From contig JASDDO010000006.1 of assembly GCA_030015575.1 (NCBI GenBank), positions 107,438,045 to 107,502,044 of the forward strand: DNA of 64,000 bases, in the 5' to 3' direction. The stretch comes from Agapanthus africanus. Taxonomy: Eukaryota > Streptophyta > Magnoliopsida > Asparagales > Amaryllidaceae. Under the pieces are notes generated by a model. The model had not been told where the DNA came from. It did not search any database and was given only the letters and a program-made list of their open reading frames with translations. Of this stretch, positions 11,073-24,854 are shown in pieces. How positions within the stretch are numbered: the first letter of the stretch is position 1; each line of letters begins with the position of its first letter. The position numbers were made by a program, and so were the translations under genes.

Positions 11073-13272
11073 TGTTAGTTATGTATATGCCCTAGAGGCC
11101 ATTGTTGTACATATGATGTATATTATGATAGATGCTTGATATATACAGAGAGGACTTTCTTGCTCGTCATGATAGTATGCTATTTGGTTTCACTTTATCT
11201 TAACATGTTGACTTGTATTGGTTTACTGTCTTTCTCACACATATTGATAAAGCCCTTAGGATCTGTACTCGACTACTGGGATTATGATAAGATCATACTA
11301 GTGGGGCCACGGTCGTCGATGAGTACATCCTATAAATGTTCCTAGTCGAGGGTATATCGAGACAGGGCATCGATACACCAGAGTAGACTAGCGTATACAG
11401 ATCTTGACCCATATGATGGGCGATGGATGATCCCATATCCATCGGTATTTGACATCAAGGATGGTGTACGGGTGCTCAGTGGAGACTGGGTATACTGGAT
11501 GGACTCGCCGAGAACTCCCAGATGGTCATATACCACAGGTCAGATGGCAGTTCTCTGGTGACACTGGTATAGGGTAGTCTGTAGACCCGAGATCGTCATA
11601 GAGTCTTGTGTGATTCCCACTGTGCTTTGATTTCCACCTTACCACGTCCAAGAGGACGTGCAAAACGGTGGTTTTTGGGTACAGTCCCGAATCACATGGA
11701 GGCAATGAGCAATAGGAGGGGATTCGTCTCTCCCGGTATAGGGAGTTGATTTCGTGCTGTGTTCGATTGGCTATAACTAGAAGTCCCTGGCCAGGGCTGA
11801 TATAGAGATATACTGGTAAGTGTTACCAGTAGTTTCTCGACCTGTTATGCGCCTCACATCGACACGACTTGTCGGTTACTGGGGTCTGACGTATACCACC
11901 CCTAGACTTGATATGCGACATATCAGACGAACAGACCGGACTTTACGGGAGTGTTACTGATTGGATTCATAAGAGAACGGACATTCTAGCTTGTTGATCT
12001 TCTGATCGCTCAATACGTGGGTGGCTGTTACATTTAGCTGGCCGCTTGCAGCTTGTGGGTGTTTGATATGATCATCACTTGCTACCGGTGTATTGACGAT
12101 TCTTTAGAGTCCTACAGAGAGGTTTCTTGGCTCAGGCAAAACGGAGTAGAGGAACATATGTGATATGTGCAGGACCGAGGATAATGTGATATGTGATACC
12201 TTACTATATTCTCGTGATATTTAGATATGAACCGGATAATCGGATCAAGTGTTGATTCGATGAATCGGTACATGATATATCAGTCGGTTATATTCGATAT
12301 AGTCGGATCGTCGGATCAACTGTTGATTCGATGATTTAATGTATAATGATATATATGATATATTGTATTACATTATCTAATATTGGCTCGCTTTATTATT
12401 TCATTTTCTCACCGGATTAATACATTGATATATATGCGATATATGTTAATTGTATTATTTTCTTTTGTTGCAAATATATAATATATATGTGATATATATT
12501 ATTGTGACATGATATGATTTATTATGAAACGTGTTTAAGGATGATAAAATGGGATTAGGGTTTGATTAGGGTTAGCTCTTTCTTGCACTTTCTAGAAAGA
12601 TTCTCTTTGTCAAGTATAAGATATTATGATTGATATTATCTTATGACTCATAATCTAACCTAACCAAACCCTAGCTCTAGTTTATTCTTTACAAAGGTTA
12701 AGCCTCTCATCTTTGACCATGGTTTGATAATCAATCATATATTCTTGACTACTATTCATCACAAAAGGATTATCATTTTCATTCATCATCTTCTTCTCTC
12801 TTAGCTTTGAAAAAAGTTTACTAGTTAATTCTTTAGTGATGATTTCTTATGAGAAAATGAATTAAAAAGAAAGCATAAATACTACTCCATCATCCTCATC
12901 TAATCTATCCCATTAGATTAGGGTGTTCATCTCTTTAGAGTGAGAAAGCTTGGGTTATAGCAACTTCGACGTAGATCATCGGAGAAGCGGAACACTTCAA
13001 GCTAGCATGGATCGTTCGAGTCGTGGAGCCTCTCTTGAGTCCAGGAGATCATGGATCGCGGCGAAGGGACTTCTACTCGGAGCTTGTGAAGCGAAGGAGC
13101 GGACTACAAAGGTTGTAATCCCTCACACTTAGGTTTAAAGATGTTATCTTGCATGTTAAACCCTAATAATCTAGCAAAGATCCCGTCTTTGGGTTGTTCG
13201 GCACATGTAAAATTTTATTCGGGCATGTTTGATGCTTTATGAACCTTCACAAGAGTGCCTAGGAACCCTACA
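11073..13272 (+). repeat. copia-1 3' LTR
   Basis: A 2.2 kb LTR from TGTTAGTTATG to ACCCTACA. It includes a segment of about 57 bp (near 12655-12712) absent from the 5' LTR, and AT-rich patches near 12340-12510. No gene; the short frame at 12950-13132 is the LTR copy of the one at 4752. Confidence 0.92.
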
Positions 13273-13869
13273 AAAACCACATATTTGCACGACTCAGTAG
13301 AGCCGTGGTAGGGTGGAAATCAAAGCACAGTGGGAGACACACAAGACTCTATGATGATCTCGGGTCAACAGACTAAGCTGTACCAGTGTCACCAGAGAAC
13401 TGCCATCTGACGTGAGTTATAATACCATCTGGGAGTTCTCGGCGAGTCCGTTCAGTGTACCCAGTCTCCACTGAGCACCCGCATACCGTCTCTGATGTCT
13501 AACACCAATGGATATGGGATCATCCATCGCCCATCACATGGGTTGAGAAGATATACGCTAGTCTACTCTGGAATATCGATGCCCCGTCTCGATATTCCCA
13601 TGACTAGGAACATTGAAGTATGTACTCATTGACTACCCAGGCCCCACCAGTATGATCTACATCATAGTCCTGGAAGTCGAGTACACATCCTAAGGGCTTT
13701 ATCAACATGTAACAGAGAGACAATAAGTATACATGTTAAGATAAAGAGCAACCAGATAGCGTACTATCATGTCGAGCAAGAAAGTCCTACCTATATATGT
13801 CCCAGCATCCACTGACAATATACATCTCATGTACAGTAATGGCCTCTAGGGCATACATATAACTAACAG
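13273..13869 (-). mobile_element. copia-5: inverted LTR fragment of a related copia
   Basis: On the minus strand it begins TGTTAGTTATATG and follows the first 600 bp of the copia-1 type LTR with clear divergence (ATGCCCTAGAGGCC, AAGCCCTTAGGAT and GTCGAG blocks conserved). It is cut off exactly where copia-1 ends and abuts decayed Tekay integrase at 13870. It is therefore the outer end of a minus-strand copia inserted in Tekay-1 and then itself split by copia-1. The remainder would be left of the window. Confidence 0.8.
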
Positions 13870-14740
13870 GCACCCTATTCGCTTGCCGTCTTGGGCAGAA
13901 GCTTTAGGAAGCCTTGGGTACTGGTTGAGCTTTAGCTCCGCTTTCCATCCGTTGGCGATGGTTAGACAGAGCGGACTATACAGACTCTGGAGGTTATGCT
14001 TGTGCATACGTACATGTTGCTGTTGGCAGTTGGGATCGTCACTTGCCATTGTAAGAGTTCTCCTTCGATATATCTTAGCAGGAGACATTCCAATTGGCAA
14101 CCTTTAGGTTTTGTTGTTAGGTTTTGTCGATCGCCATTCTTTTTTTTCTGACTCTGCGTGAGTAGGATTTTTGGACCCCAGCTAATCTAGAGACTTCGGA
14201 GATGATCCAGTTGGTTCAGGTCAGGATGAGGAGAGCCCAGTGCAGATAGAGGTCTTATGTCGATCGTGGTGGTCGCAGACTTGAATTCGCAGTGGGAGAT
14301 CATGTATTCCTAAGGATTTTCCGATGGATGAAGTGTTGAGTTTTGGGGAGCTTATCACAGGATTGTAGGTCTTTTTGAGATCCTTAAAGCGAGTTAGTTC
14401 TGTTGCCTTTGATTTGGCACTTCCACCCGGATTATTGAGTTTTCACCCCGTATTCCTTGTGTCGATACTTTGCAAATACCTTCATGACCTTTCTCACATG
14501 ATTCAGCACCAGACCATTTAGCTTGGACGCGATCTTTACGTTCACCGGCAGCCATTTGTGTTAGTGGCTCGAAAGGTGGAGAAACTTCGGTCAAGGGTCT
14601 TGCCATCTGTAGAGGGTTTTTCTTAGACTTAGCCGTATAGTGGGGTGATCACTTGGGAGGCTGCGAGGGAGATTTGGGAGTTTTGTACTCATCTTTTTGA
14701 AGGCATGCTTAGTGAGAATTTTAAATTCGGGGACGAATTT
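13870..14740 (+). pseudogene. pol: Tekay-1 integrase C-terminal half and chromodomain region, decayed
   Basis: No long frame remains, but translated pieces in shifting frames follow chromovirus integrase in order: FSSAFHP and a decayed QxERTIQTLE box (13930-14000), GRRLEF.VGDHVFLRI (about 14270-14320), LKRVSSVAFDLALPPG and HPVFLVSILCKYLHD (14390-14500), then VITWEAAREIWEF and FGDEFL (14640-14740), which fit the chromodomain-like tail. Several stops and frameshifts are visible. The position just upstream of a polypurine tract and LTR confirms a gypsy 3' end. The Tekay/del assignment rests on these motifs and the very long LTR. Confidence 0.8.
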
Positions 14741-14753
14741 TTATAGGGGGGAT
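14741..14753 (+). promoter_or_regulatory. Polypurine tract (Tekay-1)
   Basis: The tract TATAGGGGGGAT directly precedes the LTR start TGTAACGCC at 14754. Confidence 0.75.
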
Positions 14754-17212
14754 TGTAACGCCTTAGATTTCGGTTAGTTTTAGTTTAGACTGTAATGCGG
14801 GTTTACTGTAAAAGTTTACCAATTCGTGTTCCTTAAATTTTATGACAATTAATTATTATTTTAATATTATTTGTTATGGGCATGCATGCACGTGTGCACG
14901 TAATTGTGAGGGTTGGTTTGTGCTAATCTAGTTTTAAGTGACAATGACAACTTAATCCTAATTTAATCCTTTGCTTTGTATCCATTCCTTGCTTGAACAT
15001 TAACCCTAATCTTCTAATAATTTTTTGTGAGTGAGAGAGATATTTCTTTGGAAGAGAGGAGGTGGAAAGGTGACATGGTGTGAAGGCATTAATGGTGTTT
15101 TAATGCTTGGTGCACTCACCTCTCTCTTTCTCTTTATCATTTCTTTTCCAATTCTCTCACACTTATTCCTTAGAATTTTTCTTCATCTCTCTCAACTCTA
15201 AACTGAACACTCATCACCTCATCACTAAACTTTCATAAATCCATCTCAAAACCTTCACAAACTTCACAAAAGTCACAACTTTTTCTTGAATTTGCCTCTT
15301 GGATGCCTTGGAGCTTGCAAAGCTTGGATCTTTGAGTTCTTTTGGTTAGGTAATGATCCCTATATGTTCTTTTTATAGTTTTTGTGTTAGGTAGATTGTT
15401 AGTTTCAGTTTAGATTGTTTAAAGTTAAGTTTTGTGCAAAATATCGTATTTTAGTATCGATTTGTGATATCTGTGACCTGCTGTGACCCCGAGATTTTAC
15501 TAGAAAACCAAACAATGTAGTTGTGTTGTACCTGAGACCATAGGCCTTCACCTGGAGCACGAACCCACCTGCTCGGACCATGGCCTGCGACACTCTAGGG
15601 AATTCCGGCGACATCGGCTTAGTGAAGGAGTTAGGGTTTGGGTTTTTGCGGGTAGGTGTCTGCAGTAGTTTAGGTATGTTTGGTCTTGTTTAGTTGTTAA
15701 GTTTTCTCTGTATGCAAAATCTGGGATCACATAGGTAGTTTCTTGTGTTACGACTACGCGCGATACGTTATCTGACACGGTCCGTGCACTTCGTGCTGGT
15801 TTTGCTCTTGGGTTGGTTTCGTCATTTCGCTACGTACGTTAGCCACAATACGAACAGTTGGGAGTAGGTTTAGAGTTGGTGTGTCGGTAAAACGTAGTTT
15901 GTACGTGTTTTTGGTCGTTTGCTAATATATACTTGTGTTATCGTTTCGTTGTTTTAGGTTCGCAAGCGGGGACTTCGGACGCTGCGAAGAAGGGGAAACA
16001 GGTGGTTGTCTTTACTTCGCCAGGACGGTTGGTGAGTAGATTTAACATCTACAGGTGAATCTCCCGCATGGCGTTATGAGTCTGAGCTAGAAATGACTTT
16101 ACTATGTCGCATATTCTATTTCATATTTAGATTTGCGCATCCACCCTATTGCTTAGTTACTTGTTGTGCCTGGACTAGTATCTTAGGACACTGCACTATT
16201 ATTGACGGCTTATGTTGCACGAGCACTAATTGTATGCTACCCACACCGTCAATAATTGCCATGACACGCGCAACTCATTGATATATATGAAATTGTCTGG
16301 TTAGGGACATTGAGACTTTGATTCATATTTCTTTATGCATAAGACTTATAGCATACCTGTATACCTACATACTTACACATATGCCGTGACTTTCTTACAT
16401 GCTAGTTACCTGTATACATACAGGGTATTGTACCATTACTGATAGGTACATACACACATAATGACATAGCTACATGTATACCTTGCATACATACTTCACT
16501 ATACTTCACTTATACCTGGAGGGTATAATACATTATTACTGATAGGTAGATACCTATACCTTGCTATACCTACATGTTACCCATATTTCTGGTTATAGCT
16601 ACTTGTGCACCTCTATTTGATGTTATATTGGACTTGGAGAATTATGAACCGCATGATTTATATTTTAACTGGTTGCAGTTAAATAGCGGCTTTTCCTTTA
16701 TACGCTCGGATTTCAGTTTCATGTTGCGTATATTATATTCATTGATTTTCGCATTGAGATATGGATTTTTCATGATGTTTTCTGGATTTGAGGACCGTTG
16801 TAGTTTCATGAAATTATGAATTATTTGAAAAACCCGGTTTCTCTTGATATGATATTTCAGCAGCCACCATGAGTTTTATCGGTTCTGATATTTATACCCC
16901 ATGCGAGGAGCGTCGTGGCCGTGTGAGGGTATATGGTGGGGCCCGGTACGGTTCCCCTCGGCAAGATGATCGACGGTCCATGCCGATTGAACCTGGAAGG
17001 TGGGCAAGTACCTACCGGTGACAGTACCAATGACTCGGCGGTTATCGTGGGGATACTGACGGGAGTCATGCACGTATGGATACGTCGAGAGACGAGGGTC
17101 AGAGCTAGGCACTCGGGCTTTTCGGGATAGCGTATGATACGTACCTATCAGGGGGCCAGTCGTGGTGACAGCACTTGATAGATCAGTATTTCGGTGTCGA
17201 TGCTTGACACTT

Positions 17213-17217
17213 GTTTC
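17213..17217. repeat. Target site duplication GTTTC flanking copia-2
   Basis: GTTTC at 17213-17217 is repeated at 27180-27184, directly flanking the TG...CA ends of copia-2. A perfect 5-bp duplication shows that copia-2 is a complete insertion in the Tekay-1 LTR. Confidence 0.95.
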
Positions 17218-19331
17218 TGTAAGTCCGCGGCAGCGCCCCGGCCGTCGATCCGACGCCGGAAACGCGGAAACAAAAAATTTTGCAAACTAGCAAACCTTCA
17301 CCACCGCGCACTTTTCACCCGGATCGGGCCATTAACCTAGCTCCTAGCAAACTAGAAAAGAGTAGTTATACCAAGCGATCCGTGTCCTTCGGTCTTCGTC
17401 TCCACTCCGATCTCCTGCGGAAACTCTGTCCGTCACCTCCTCGTCTGAAAGGGCACCACGTAGCCGGAATCTTTTACGGGCTCCCACCTCTTGACCGAGG
17501 CAACTCGGGCGCGAAGTTGGCTAGCCGACGCGTCCAAGATTTGCTGTAGGAAAGTGTAGAAGACTATGTCTCTTTTAGGGTTTTAGTTGCCATTTGATAG
17601 TGAAGGAAAAATAGACTTTGGAATGATATATGGAATTTTAGTAGCAAGAAAAAGGAGAGATAAAATGAAATTCCTCATACTCCAAATGAACCCTCTCTCC
17701 CCTCTTCCTTTTTGTGTGGCCGTCCCCCCTTCCTCCATGGTGGAGATTATGGAATCAAAAATCCAATGAGAAAAGAAAAGATAAATCCAAGATAAATGGT
17801 CACACCAAACTCCTTTATCAATCCACTCACAAACCATTACAAGAAAAGCAAATGAAGGGACTCAAAAAGCATCTCATGATGAAAGAATAATCATGAAGCC
17901 ACACTTATGCAAGAAAAGCCCTCCACAAATGTTATTTGCAAATGTGCAAATAACCCCCTTCCATCGAAAGTCCGGTCGTGAAGGAATAAAAGAAAACCGG
18001 CCGGAACGGAATGCAAACTGGCAACTTCAGAAAACTGATCCCGTAATAAATTACAGGAAAACCCCGCTACTGCATATACATGCCCGCATTTGTAATCCCA
18101 CTGAACACAAATGCAAAGAGACAAAACTACATTATCTAATACTAGGATCCGGCTTAAGCCAAAACCGGCTAGTAAAATCCGTCCGATCACGATCCGTGCA
18201 ATACCGCACGTATCTGATCGGACCCTGCCATATCTCCATACGGCCTCTACAGCGTTTCGCCCGAAACTTGAGTAACTGTCTGTATGGTGGACTCTAAAGA
18301 CTTGTCAATACTATGGCTGCGGATTTAACCACTAGCACGTCAGAGGTATAAGCCAATACGTGACGGGCTACCAGGTATTGACCAAAAGGGACGTCGATGA
18401 GCGAACTCATCCTGACACCCTACTGAGCCTGTCAGTGACAATATCTATACAGTCCGGTCCGTTCGTCTATGAGCATCGCATGGCGGGCCTAGGGGGTTGG
18501 TAAAAGTCAGACCCCTAAAAGCGGTACAAGTCGTGTCGGAGTGTAGCCCAGAACACCCTGAGATACTACTGGAATACCTACCAGTAAATCTCCTGCCTTG
18601 GCCAAGGACTTTTCATGTTCTGGCTCTCCTAGACACAGCACGACCTCACCCCCAATACCGGGCGAGACGAACCCCTGAAGATCCGCTCACTGCCTCCATA
18701 TGGCTCGGGACTGTACCCAACTAAAACCTGTTTGCACGACTCCTATGAGCCGTGGTAGGGTAGTAATCAAAGCACAGTGGGAACTCATACGAGACAAATG
18801 ACGATCTCAGGTCGATGAACTAACCTGTACACATGTCACTAGGGAACTGCTATCTGACGTCAGGTATAATACCAACTAGCAGGTTCCCGGCGAGTCCTGT
18901 CCGGTGTACTCATAACCCAATGAGCACCTGTATACATCTTAGGTGAACCAACTGACACCAGTGGCTTGTGAGACCGGCCACCGCCCCTCGTCGGGGTCTC
19001 GACTGTATACACTAGTCTACTCTGGAGAATCGATGCCCTGTCTCGAAACTCCCACGACTAGGGACCTTTTAAGTATGTGCTTATAGACTCCAGCTCTCAC
19101 TTATATGATCGCCCTCATACTACTGGCAGTCAAGCAAGAATCCTAGGGGCTCTATCAACGTGTAATAGCGACTCGTAAGGTCACCTAAAACAGTACATGA
19201 GGATAAAGATAAACCAGATAGCATACTATCATCTCAAGTAAGACTGTCCTACTGGGATAGGTCCTCCCCTCAATCATTGCAATCACGTGCCTGTGATCCA
19301 ATAATTGACTCTGAGGGCACTATCTCCAACA
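17218..19331 (-). repeat. copia-2 3' LTR (left)
   Basis: On the minus strand it runs TGTTGGAGATAG to GACTTACA, 2114 bp. It is very similar to the right LTR at 25061-27179, with scattered substitutions and small indels (for example TAGAGAAG gained near 25205). No gene. Confidence 0.93.
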
Positions 19332-19344
19332 ATCTCCCACTTGC
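19332..19344 (-). promoter_or_regulatory. Polypurine tract (copia-2)
   Basis: The minus strand reads GCAAGTGGGAGAT next to the 3' LTR, identical to copia-1 and copia-3. Confidence 0.9.
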
Positions 19345-21929
19345 ACTCAAGGCTAATTATTGCGATATCGCATACTCACAGCCCGTGTGATACCGAACAC
19401 CCAACTCCTCTACTAGTCAGTCTCACAAAGATAGTTTGCGAAACTATTGCGTTCGAGGAATAGCCTCAGTGAGTGGATCCGCTCTGGTTTTTCTTTCTAT
19501 GTCTCTCTTTATCTCAAGTTCGCGGAGAAAGCCATCTCCCGAAATGAGCAATACCTGTCTTAGAATGTGTCTGGATGTCTGATGGGACCTAGCTCATAAA
19601 TGAACTCCAAATCCAAACTTCTTAGACTGTATCGTCAACTGAACTTAATCAGTATCCTGCGCCATACCTTCCCTCAGTATCCACCTGGACCATCTGTCCA
19701 AAATACTGCCCCTCGTCAAAGGGAAAACTATAACTCTGACAGCCACTCTGCCATCCAGGTCACCTTGGAAGCCTGGAATGATAACCGTCTCCCGAAGGAG
19801 AATGCTGTTATCATTTCCCTAGAACATCAACTTATGTTCTAAAACTGCTTCCGATTGTTTCTACAGGATTGAATCAATATCGACTTATTGCACCTACTGC
19901 AAGAACAACATCCGGTGTGGTACTTGACATTTCATGATTGACTCAGTTGCCTAAGCAAGTGATCTGCCAATCATGCACATCCCTCTCCCCTTTAGTCTGT
20001 AAGACAACTTTAGAGAGGGTGACTCCATTACCTACACGTACACCACTATGCCAGGAGTCGTCCATTCTAAATACTCATAGAATGCTGTCTAAGTACCCAG
20101 ATTAGGAAACCACCCAAATCTAGATCTAAAACCATAGATCTAGTAACCAGAATGTCTGATATAATATCCAAGTCTTATGTGGAGAAACCACTGTGTGACG
20201 ACCAAAGTATAACCGATCGTAGTATAGGAATATCACTTCCTACTCTGTATATGTCATCAAATACCAGGACATCACACCCTACTATCTTCTTAACAGATCC
20301 ATCCCCTATTCTGATGAAGTCAAACCTATGACTGTCACAACAGAAATAGATGATCTATCTCCGCTATATCTGGTTAAGTCTATAAATAGACATAAGCCTG
20401 ATGTCCACGAATGCTTCCGCTGCTCCCACTGACTACGACAACCCTCTGGCAGAGTCATATAGGCGTACACTTCTAAAGCTAGTTTAGAACGACGCTATAC
20501 TCATCCTCCTGCCGGATCTCACAGTCTGGAACAACAGCAATGGCAAGTCTCGGTAAACAAGAACCTCCTTGCCACCGTCCTTGAGCATATCGAAGTACCT
20601 CTCGGGTGCCTGAGGTTATCCACTTTATCTGCGGAGTGGCCAATGGATGTCAAACCATATTGAATCTTTATGTTCTTATCAAATCTTCAGTAATCGTTTG
20701 CGGTTCTGGAATCACTTCCAGTTCTACCATACTCCCAATACTGTTTTCTGAAAAAATCCATTTTTAATTAAAACTGTGGCGAGTCAAGAACAATATCACT
20801 ATTGATCTTCCAGATGGTAGAAAATCAACCCTCATCATAGCCCGGGTCAACCCATAAACAGTCATTACAGAAACGTGCCTTGAGTTATCCGAAGTCTGGT
20901 GTTAAGCATAAGCCGGACAACTCCCCGTACCTTAACAATGTCAAGATATGAACTGTTCTATATCCAATATAGAAACAGAGGCACTGATTTAATTGAACCA
21001 GATTCAAATCATGCAGCTGTCTCCAGTGCATGTCAACTAAATGGAAGGAGGCCAATCAGCGTTACTCAACTTAGGAGTGCTTCCAATTATGAGTAACCTG
21101 AAAGAGACGAAAGTTCTCTTAATCATTACTATCAACTGAATACCATTCACAAGTATCTACATCTTCGATCACATTGAAGAATCCCGATACTTGCAACACC
21201 TGGTTCTCTACTTTATCCACATACCTATAACTTCTCAAAACTTCGACCTTGTGTTTGTACGAAACACTTGTCTAAGAACTAGAGAAGTTATAAGTAAACC
21301 GAATATAGTACGAGGACCAACCCCTCTGTCCTAATGGACACTGGACAATATACAATACTCTGTATAAGTCCCCTGAGTCTAGTGACTTATTCACTGTGTG
21401 TCGTAGGTTGAAAACGGTACTATGGTTATGATGAATTACACCGCTGTTGAAAGCTCCTTACCTAACCATCCACTGATATAGGTAAGTATCATAGACATAA
21501 TTTCAAAAAGGTATATCTCACTCTATAAAAATAGACGTACAGATATATCAATTTGAAATTGGTGCACAACGACGGATATTCAAAACCAAATGTTCGCCGA
21601 CCGGCAACCAGCCTAGGTGACTTCCTCAAACATCACCAATTTCAACGAATTCCGATACAATGAGGATGATCACCTAATTCCCAATAACTTACTCCCACTC
21701 ATCATCTATAAAACCATACAGATGTGAGAATCATACCAGGTAAATACATACCCTGGAGCAAGTGTCTAATTGGGAAAACAGTTTTCTATTAACAGTACAC
21801 AGTGAAACTGAAACATTGAAATGTTTCGTTGGGGTATCCTGGTATTCCTAGTAATGCCTCTTCCATTATCCAGATTCACAACTGTAACCGTATAATTCTT
21901 TGCCATCTCTCCAAATCCCTTTATATGTC

Positions 21930-22510
21930 TTTAGTCATTACCTTCTGTACACCCCTTTAGGCCAAATGGTTTTCTTCCTTCCCTACCGTTCGGCACCAGC
22001 CTATGGTTTGGAAGAAGACTATCCAATAAGCATAATGGGTATACTGTCCTAATCCTAGGAGCACTCACAATGCGAGAGAAGGTGAAGATAAAAGACACCT
22101 GAATGAACTTTATTCCTATTTCTCCTGAACCAGGATCCATCCCCGAACTGGAACAAGTTCCTTTCGAGTTCGTATATAACCATACGATCGATTATCCAAT
22201 AAACTGTGGATCTTCGTAGTGATACGGAGTGTCCTGGAGAAATACAATGGTGATTTAGGATTGGCGAAGAAATACTTGGTTTGGTCGTGAATAGCGGTCG
22301 CAGTTTACTTTGCCCTCTTACTAATCCCTTGCTTTGTCTTAACTTAATACCTTCTGTACACCATTTAGGCTAATTGATTTTCTTCATTCCCTACCGGTCG
22401 GCACCTGCCTATGGTTTGGAAGAAGACTATCCAATTTGCGTAATAGGTGTACTACTCCTAAACCAACGAGTACTCGCAACCTGAGAGAAGGTAAAAGGAA
22501 AAGACAACTG
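21930..22510 (-). repeat. Internal duplication in copia-2
   Basis: A block including CTATGGTTTGGAAGAAGAC and the CTACCG(T/G)TCGGCACC patch occurs twice, 408 bp apart (CTATGG at 22001 and 22409). Copia-3 has the same duplicated block about 289 bp apart (56824 and 57113), so the duplication predates both insertions. Confidence 0.75.
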
Positions 22511-23399
22511 AATAGTCCTATTCGTTTTCTCCAGAACCGGAAACCATCCTCGAATTCCTTCGAGTTCGTATATAACCATACGATGGTTTTGTCCAATAGA
22601 AGTAGACGTTCGTAGTAATACGGGGTGTCCTGGAGAAAAGGGTAAAAGTAGGAGTGGCAATGAGGTTTGCAACTCCGACAATCCAAAAGCCAGTGTTTTA
22701 GAAGATTCGGTCAACTTGGTCACTGAGTCATAGTCTAGGGTCGGGTCAATGGTCGCTGCCAAAGAGAGAGAGAAAAGAAACACTCAGCATGCACTCTAAC
22801 CTAGATCAGAATGGTTATCACTTTATCTAATCTGGAAACCTCCCACTGTAACGTCAAATTCTTCCCCAAACCTGAAAGAAGAATTAGCCGGGATCACCCG
22901 AGGAGTAAACCAACTCATCAGTGGGAATCAGGATCCAACTATCATCGCATGATAACGTGACGGAATCCGCTCACGTCATCACACTCCAGAAGGTATGCGC
23001 ATATCTGGCAAGTTTCAGTTTCTTTAGAAACTCCCAATGTGGATTTTTTACCCCATGCTCTTATGACCTTGACTTTGGCCAACATATCATAAGTCACATG
23101 TCAAGTTCTACCCGTCATTATCCAGGTTAATTTGAACCCATCCGTACCTACCCTTGACTTTGGCCAAAATGGCAGTACGACTGTCCCAAACCAACGCATC
23201 TATCTATGCTGCATATGAATACCCAACAGCTACCAAACACTGTGCCTTGACTTTGGCCAACATACACAGCTTGAATACTATTGACTATCCATATGAAACG
23301 ACGGAGGGCTACGAATGGTTTCTGGCGAAAACCTTTAACGTAATGAACTTGATATCGTTGAAGGAACTGATAGCTTTTAAAAATATAGTGACGAAAACC

Positions 23400-23625
23400 T
23401 TTGCTAAAGAGGTCACTCACGCTGAAGGGATCTCGGCTCTTTCCCCGTAGAATGAGGTGCAGGATATTCCAACTGAATACCACGATGCAAAGCAAAAGTA
23501 AACGGCTATAGTGAAGTTATTGCCCTGACGCAAACTTTTGTCCAAGGGGTCACTCCCGGTGAAGGGATCTCGGCCCTTGCCTCGTCGACTGAGGAGCAGG
23601 ATATTCCAACTGAATACCACTGTGC
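23400..23625 (-). repeat. Duplicated leader module in copia-2
   Basis: Two copies, about 140 bp apart, of the block with GAAGGGATCTCGGC and a GCAGGATATTCCAACTGAAT tail. They correspond to the 144-bp module of copia-1 and the 137-bp module of copia-3. Confidence 0.8.
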
Positions 23626-24785
23626 AAAACAAAAGTGAACGTCCTTGCAACAACAGCTTTTTGAAAAAGTGTTCCAACAACATCAGAATAGGTTTGTTTT
23701 TAACTTGCATTGATCTGAATCAACGCAGTCCCATCAATTGATCACACCACAAAAGAACGAAAATAATGACGTACGTATATGCCATCCGCATTCGCCACTG
23801 GGTCCCGTCATCACCCATTAGGTTACTTAACTAACGACAGAGCGGGGACTAGACTAGTGCGGATGCAAAACATATACAACATCTACTAGTATATAAATAA
23901 TATATAATTTTCTCTCAAGGCGTGATAAAATGCAACATCACAGAAATGTATAGCAACACAGATCAATAAAGATATCTGGGATCCCCGGGTTTCACAGAGC
24001 CGCTACTAAAACCCGACGTTCCCCTGGTCGTGTGGATAGCCTGTGCAATGAAATCCTAGACCCCTACGGGCGCGGCAAGTTACCCGCCAAAACCTGAAGC
24101 GAGGAAGCCCCCTTCAGCAACGTGAATGGACCACCCAGCACTTCACGGAATCCGGTAACTTGGGCACCCCTCCAGGGTCAATCCTATACCCCCTACGAGT
24201 GCGGCGAATAGCCCGCCAATTCTAGAGTGAAGCCCCCTCCGTCTCAACGCCATGAGATGCGGGCCCGTTGCCCTCTAGAACCCGGCTATCCGTGCACCCC
24301 TACTTGGGGTAATCTTAGTACAGAAAGTAAAATATACATACAACGGGTACATCGACCGCAACCTGGTCGTGCCCCAAAAGAATAATACAAACAGGCAGTG
24401 ACGGCAGTCCACATGTCGGACGCTCACCCCGCAATATCAAATGTACATATAAAACAAAACTGTACTAACATTGCATCCAGGCTATCCCCCACGACCGATC
24501 CGCAACATCACAGCACAACACAGAACATCAACGTGAATGTCACGTTCGCAAATCCGTCTAAAAGGGCTATAGCAGATAGACTGGATTTACCGATCGAGTG
24601 ACATTCACGGTCGCAGATATAATGTAAATACTGTGAATTGGCATGTTTAAAATATCCGATCGAACAAATTTATCAAAGTGGGCCCCAAGCAGTACTGTAG
24701 CACTCACAGAAAATCTGGGCCCAAAAAGAATATCCCAAAACCCCTATTTTTAACTCATAAGCTATCTGCAAAATTTTGATCAAGT

Positions 24786-24854
24786 GATCAATCAAAAGCG
24801 CGGCGGAACCGCGGCCCAAGAATGGGTTTGGCCGCGGTTCCACGGCGGTTTGGA
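24786..24854. repeat. Paired CCGCGG palindromes forming a hairpin, copia-2 leader
   Basis: Arms at about 24786-24820 and 24826-24859 match at 27 of 34 positions as reverse complements around a short loop. The core units are GGCGGAACCGCGGCC and GGCCGCGGTTCCACGG. They lie about 200-270 bases downstream of the PBS in the element's sense. Confidence 0.88.

Larger units (their letters stand above)
3155..13272 (+). mobile_element. copia-1: Angela-like Ty1/copia retrotransposon, 5' LTR truncated
   Basis: Plus-strand order is 5' LTR (cut at its left end), initiator tRNA-Met PBS, long leader, gag remnant, protease, integrase, RT, RNase H, polypurine tract and 3' LTR. Integrase and RT motifs, LTRs of about 2 kb and the primer type fit the Angela lineage. 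The 3' LTR ends inside an inverted LTR fragment of a related family (copia-5), so copia-1 was inserted into that LTR. About 231 bp of the left LTR is missing because Athila-1 sits there. Gag is largely deleted and pol has at least one frameshift. Confidence 0.88.

Noticed and set aside
4752..13132. Two near-identical 60-residue open frames (4752-4934 and 12950-13132) that look like a duplicated small gene
   Set aside because: They lie at the same place in the two LTRs of copia-1. Their similarity is explained by LTR duplication, and no domain or start context supports translation.
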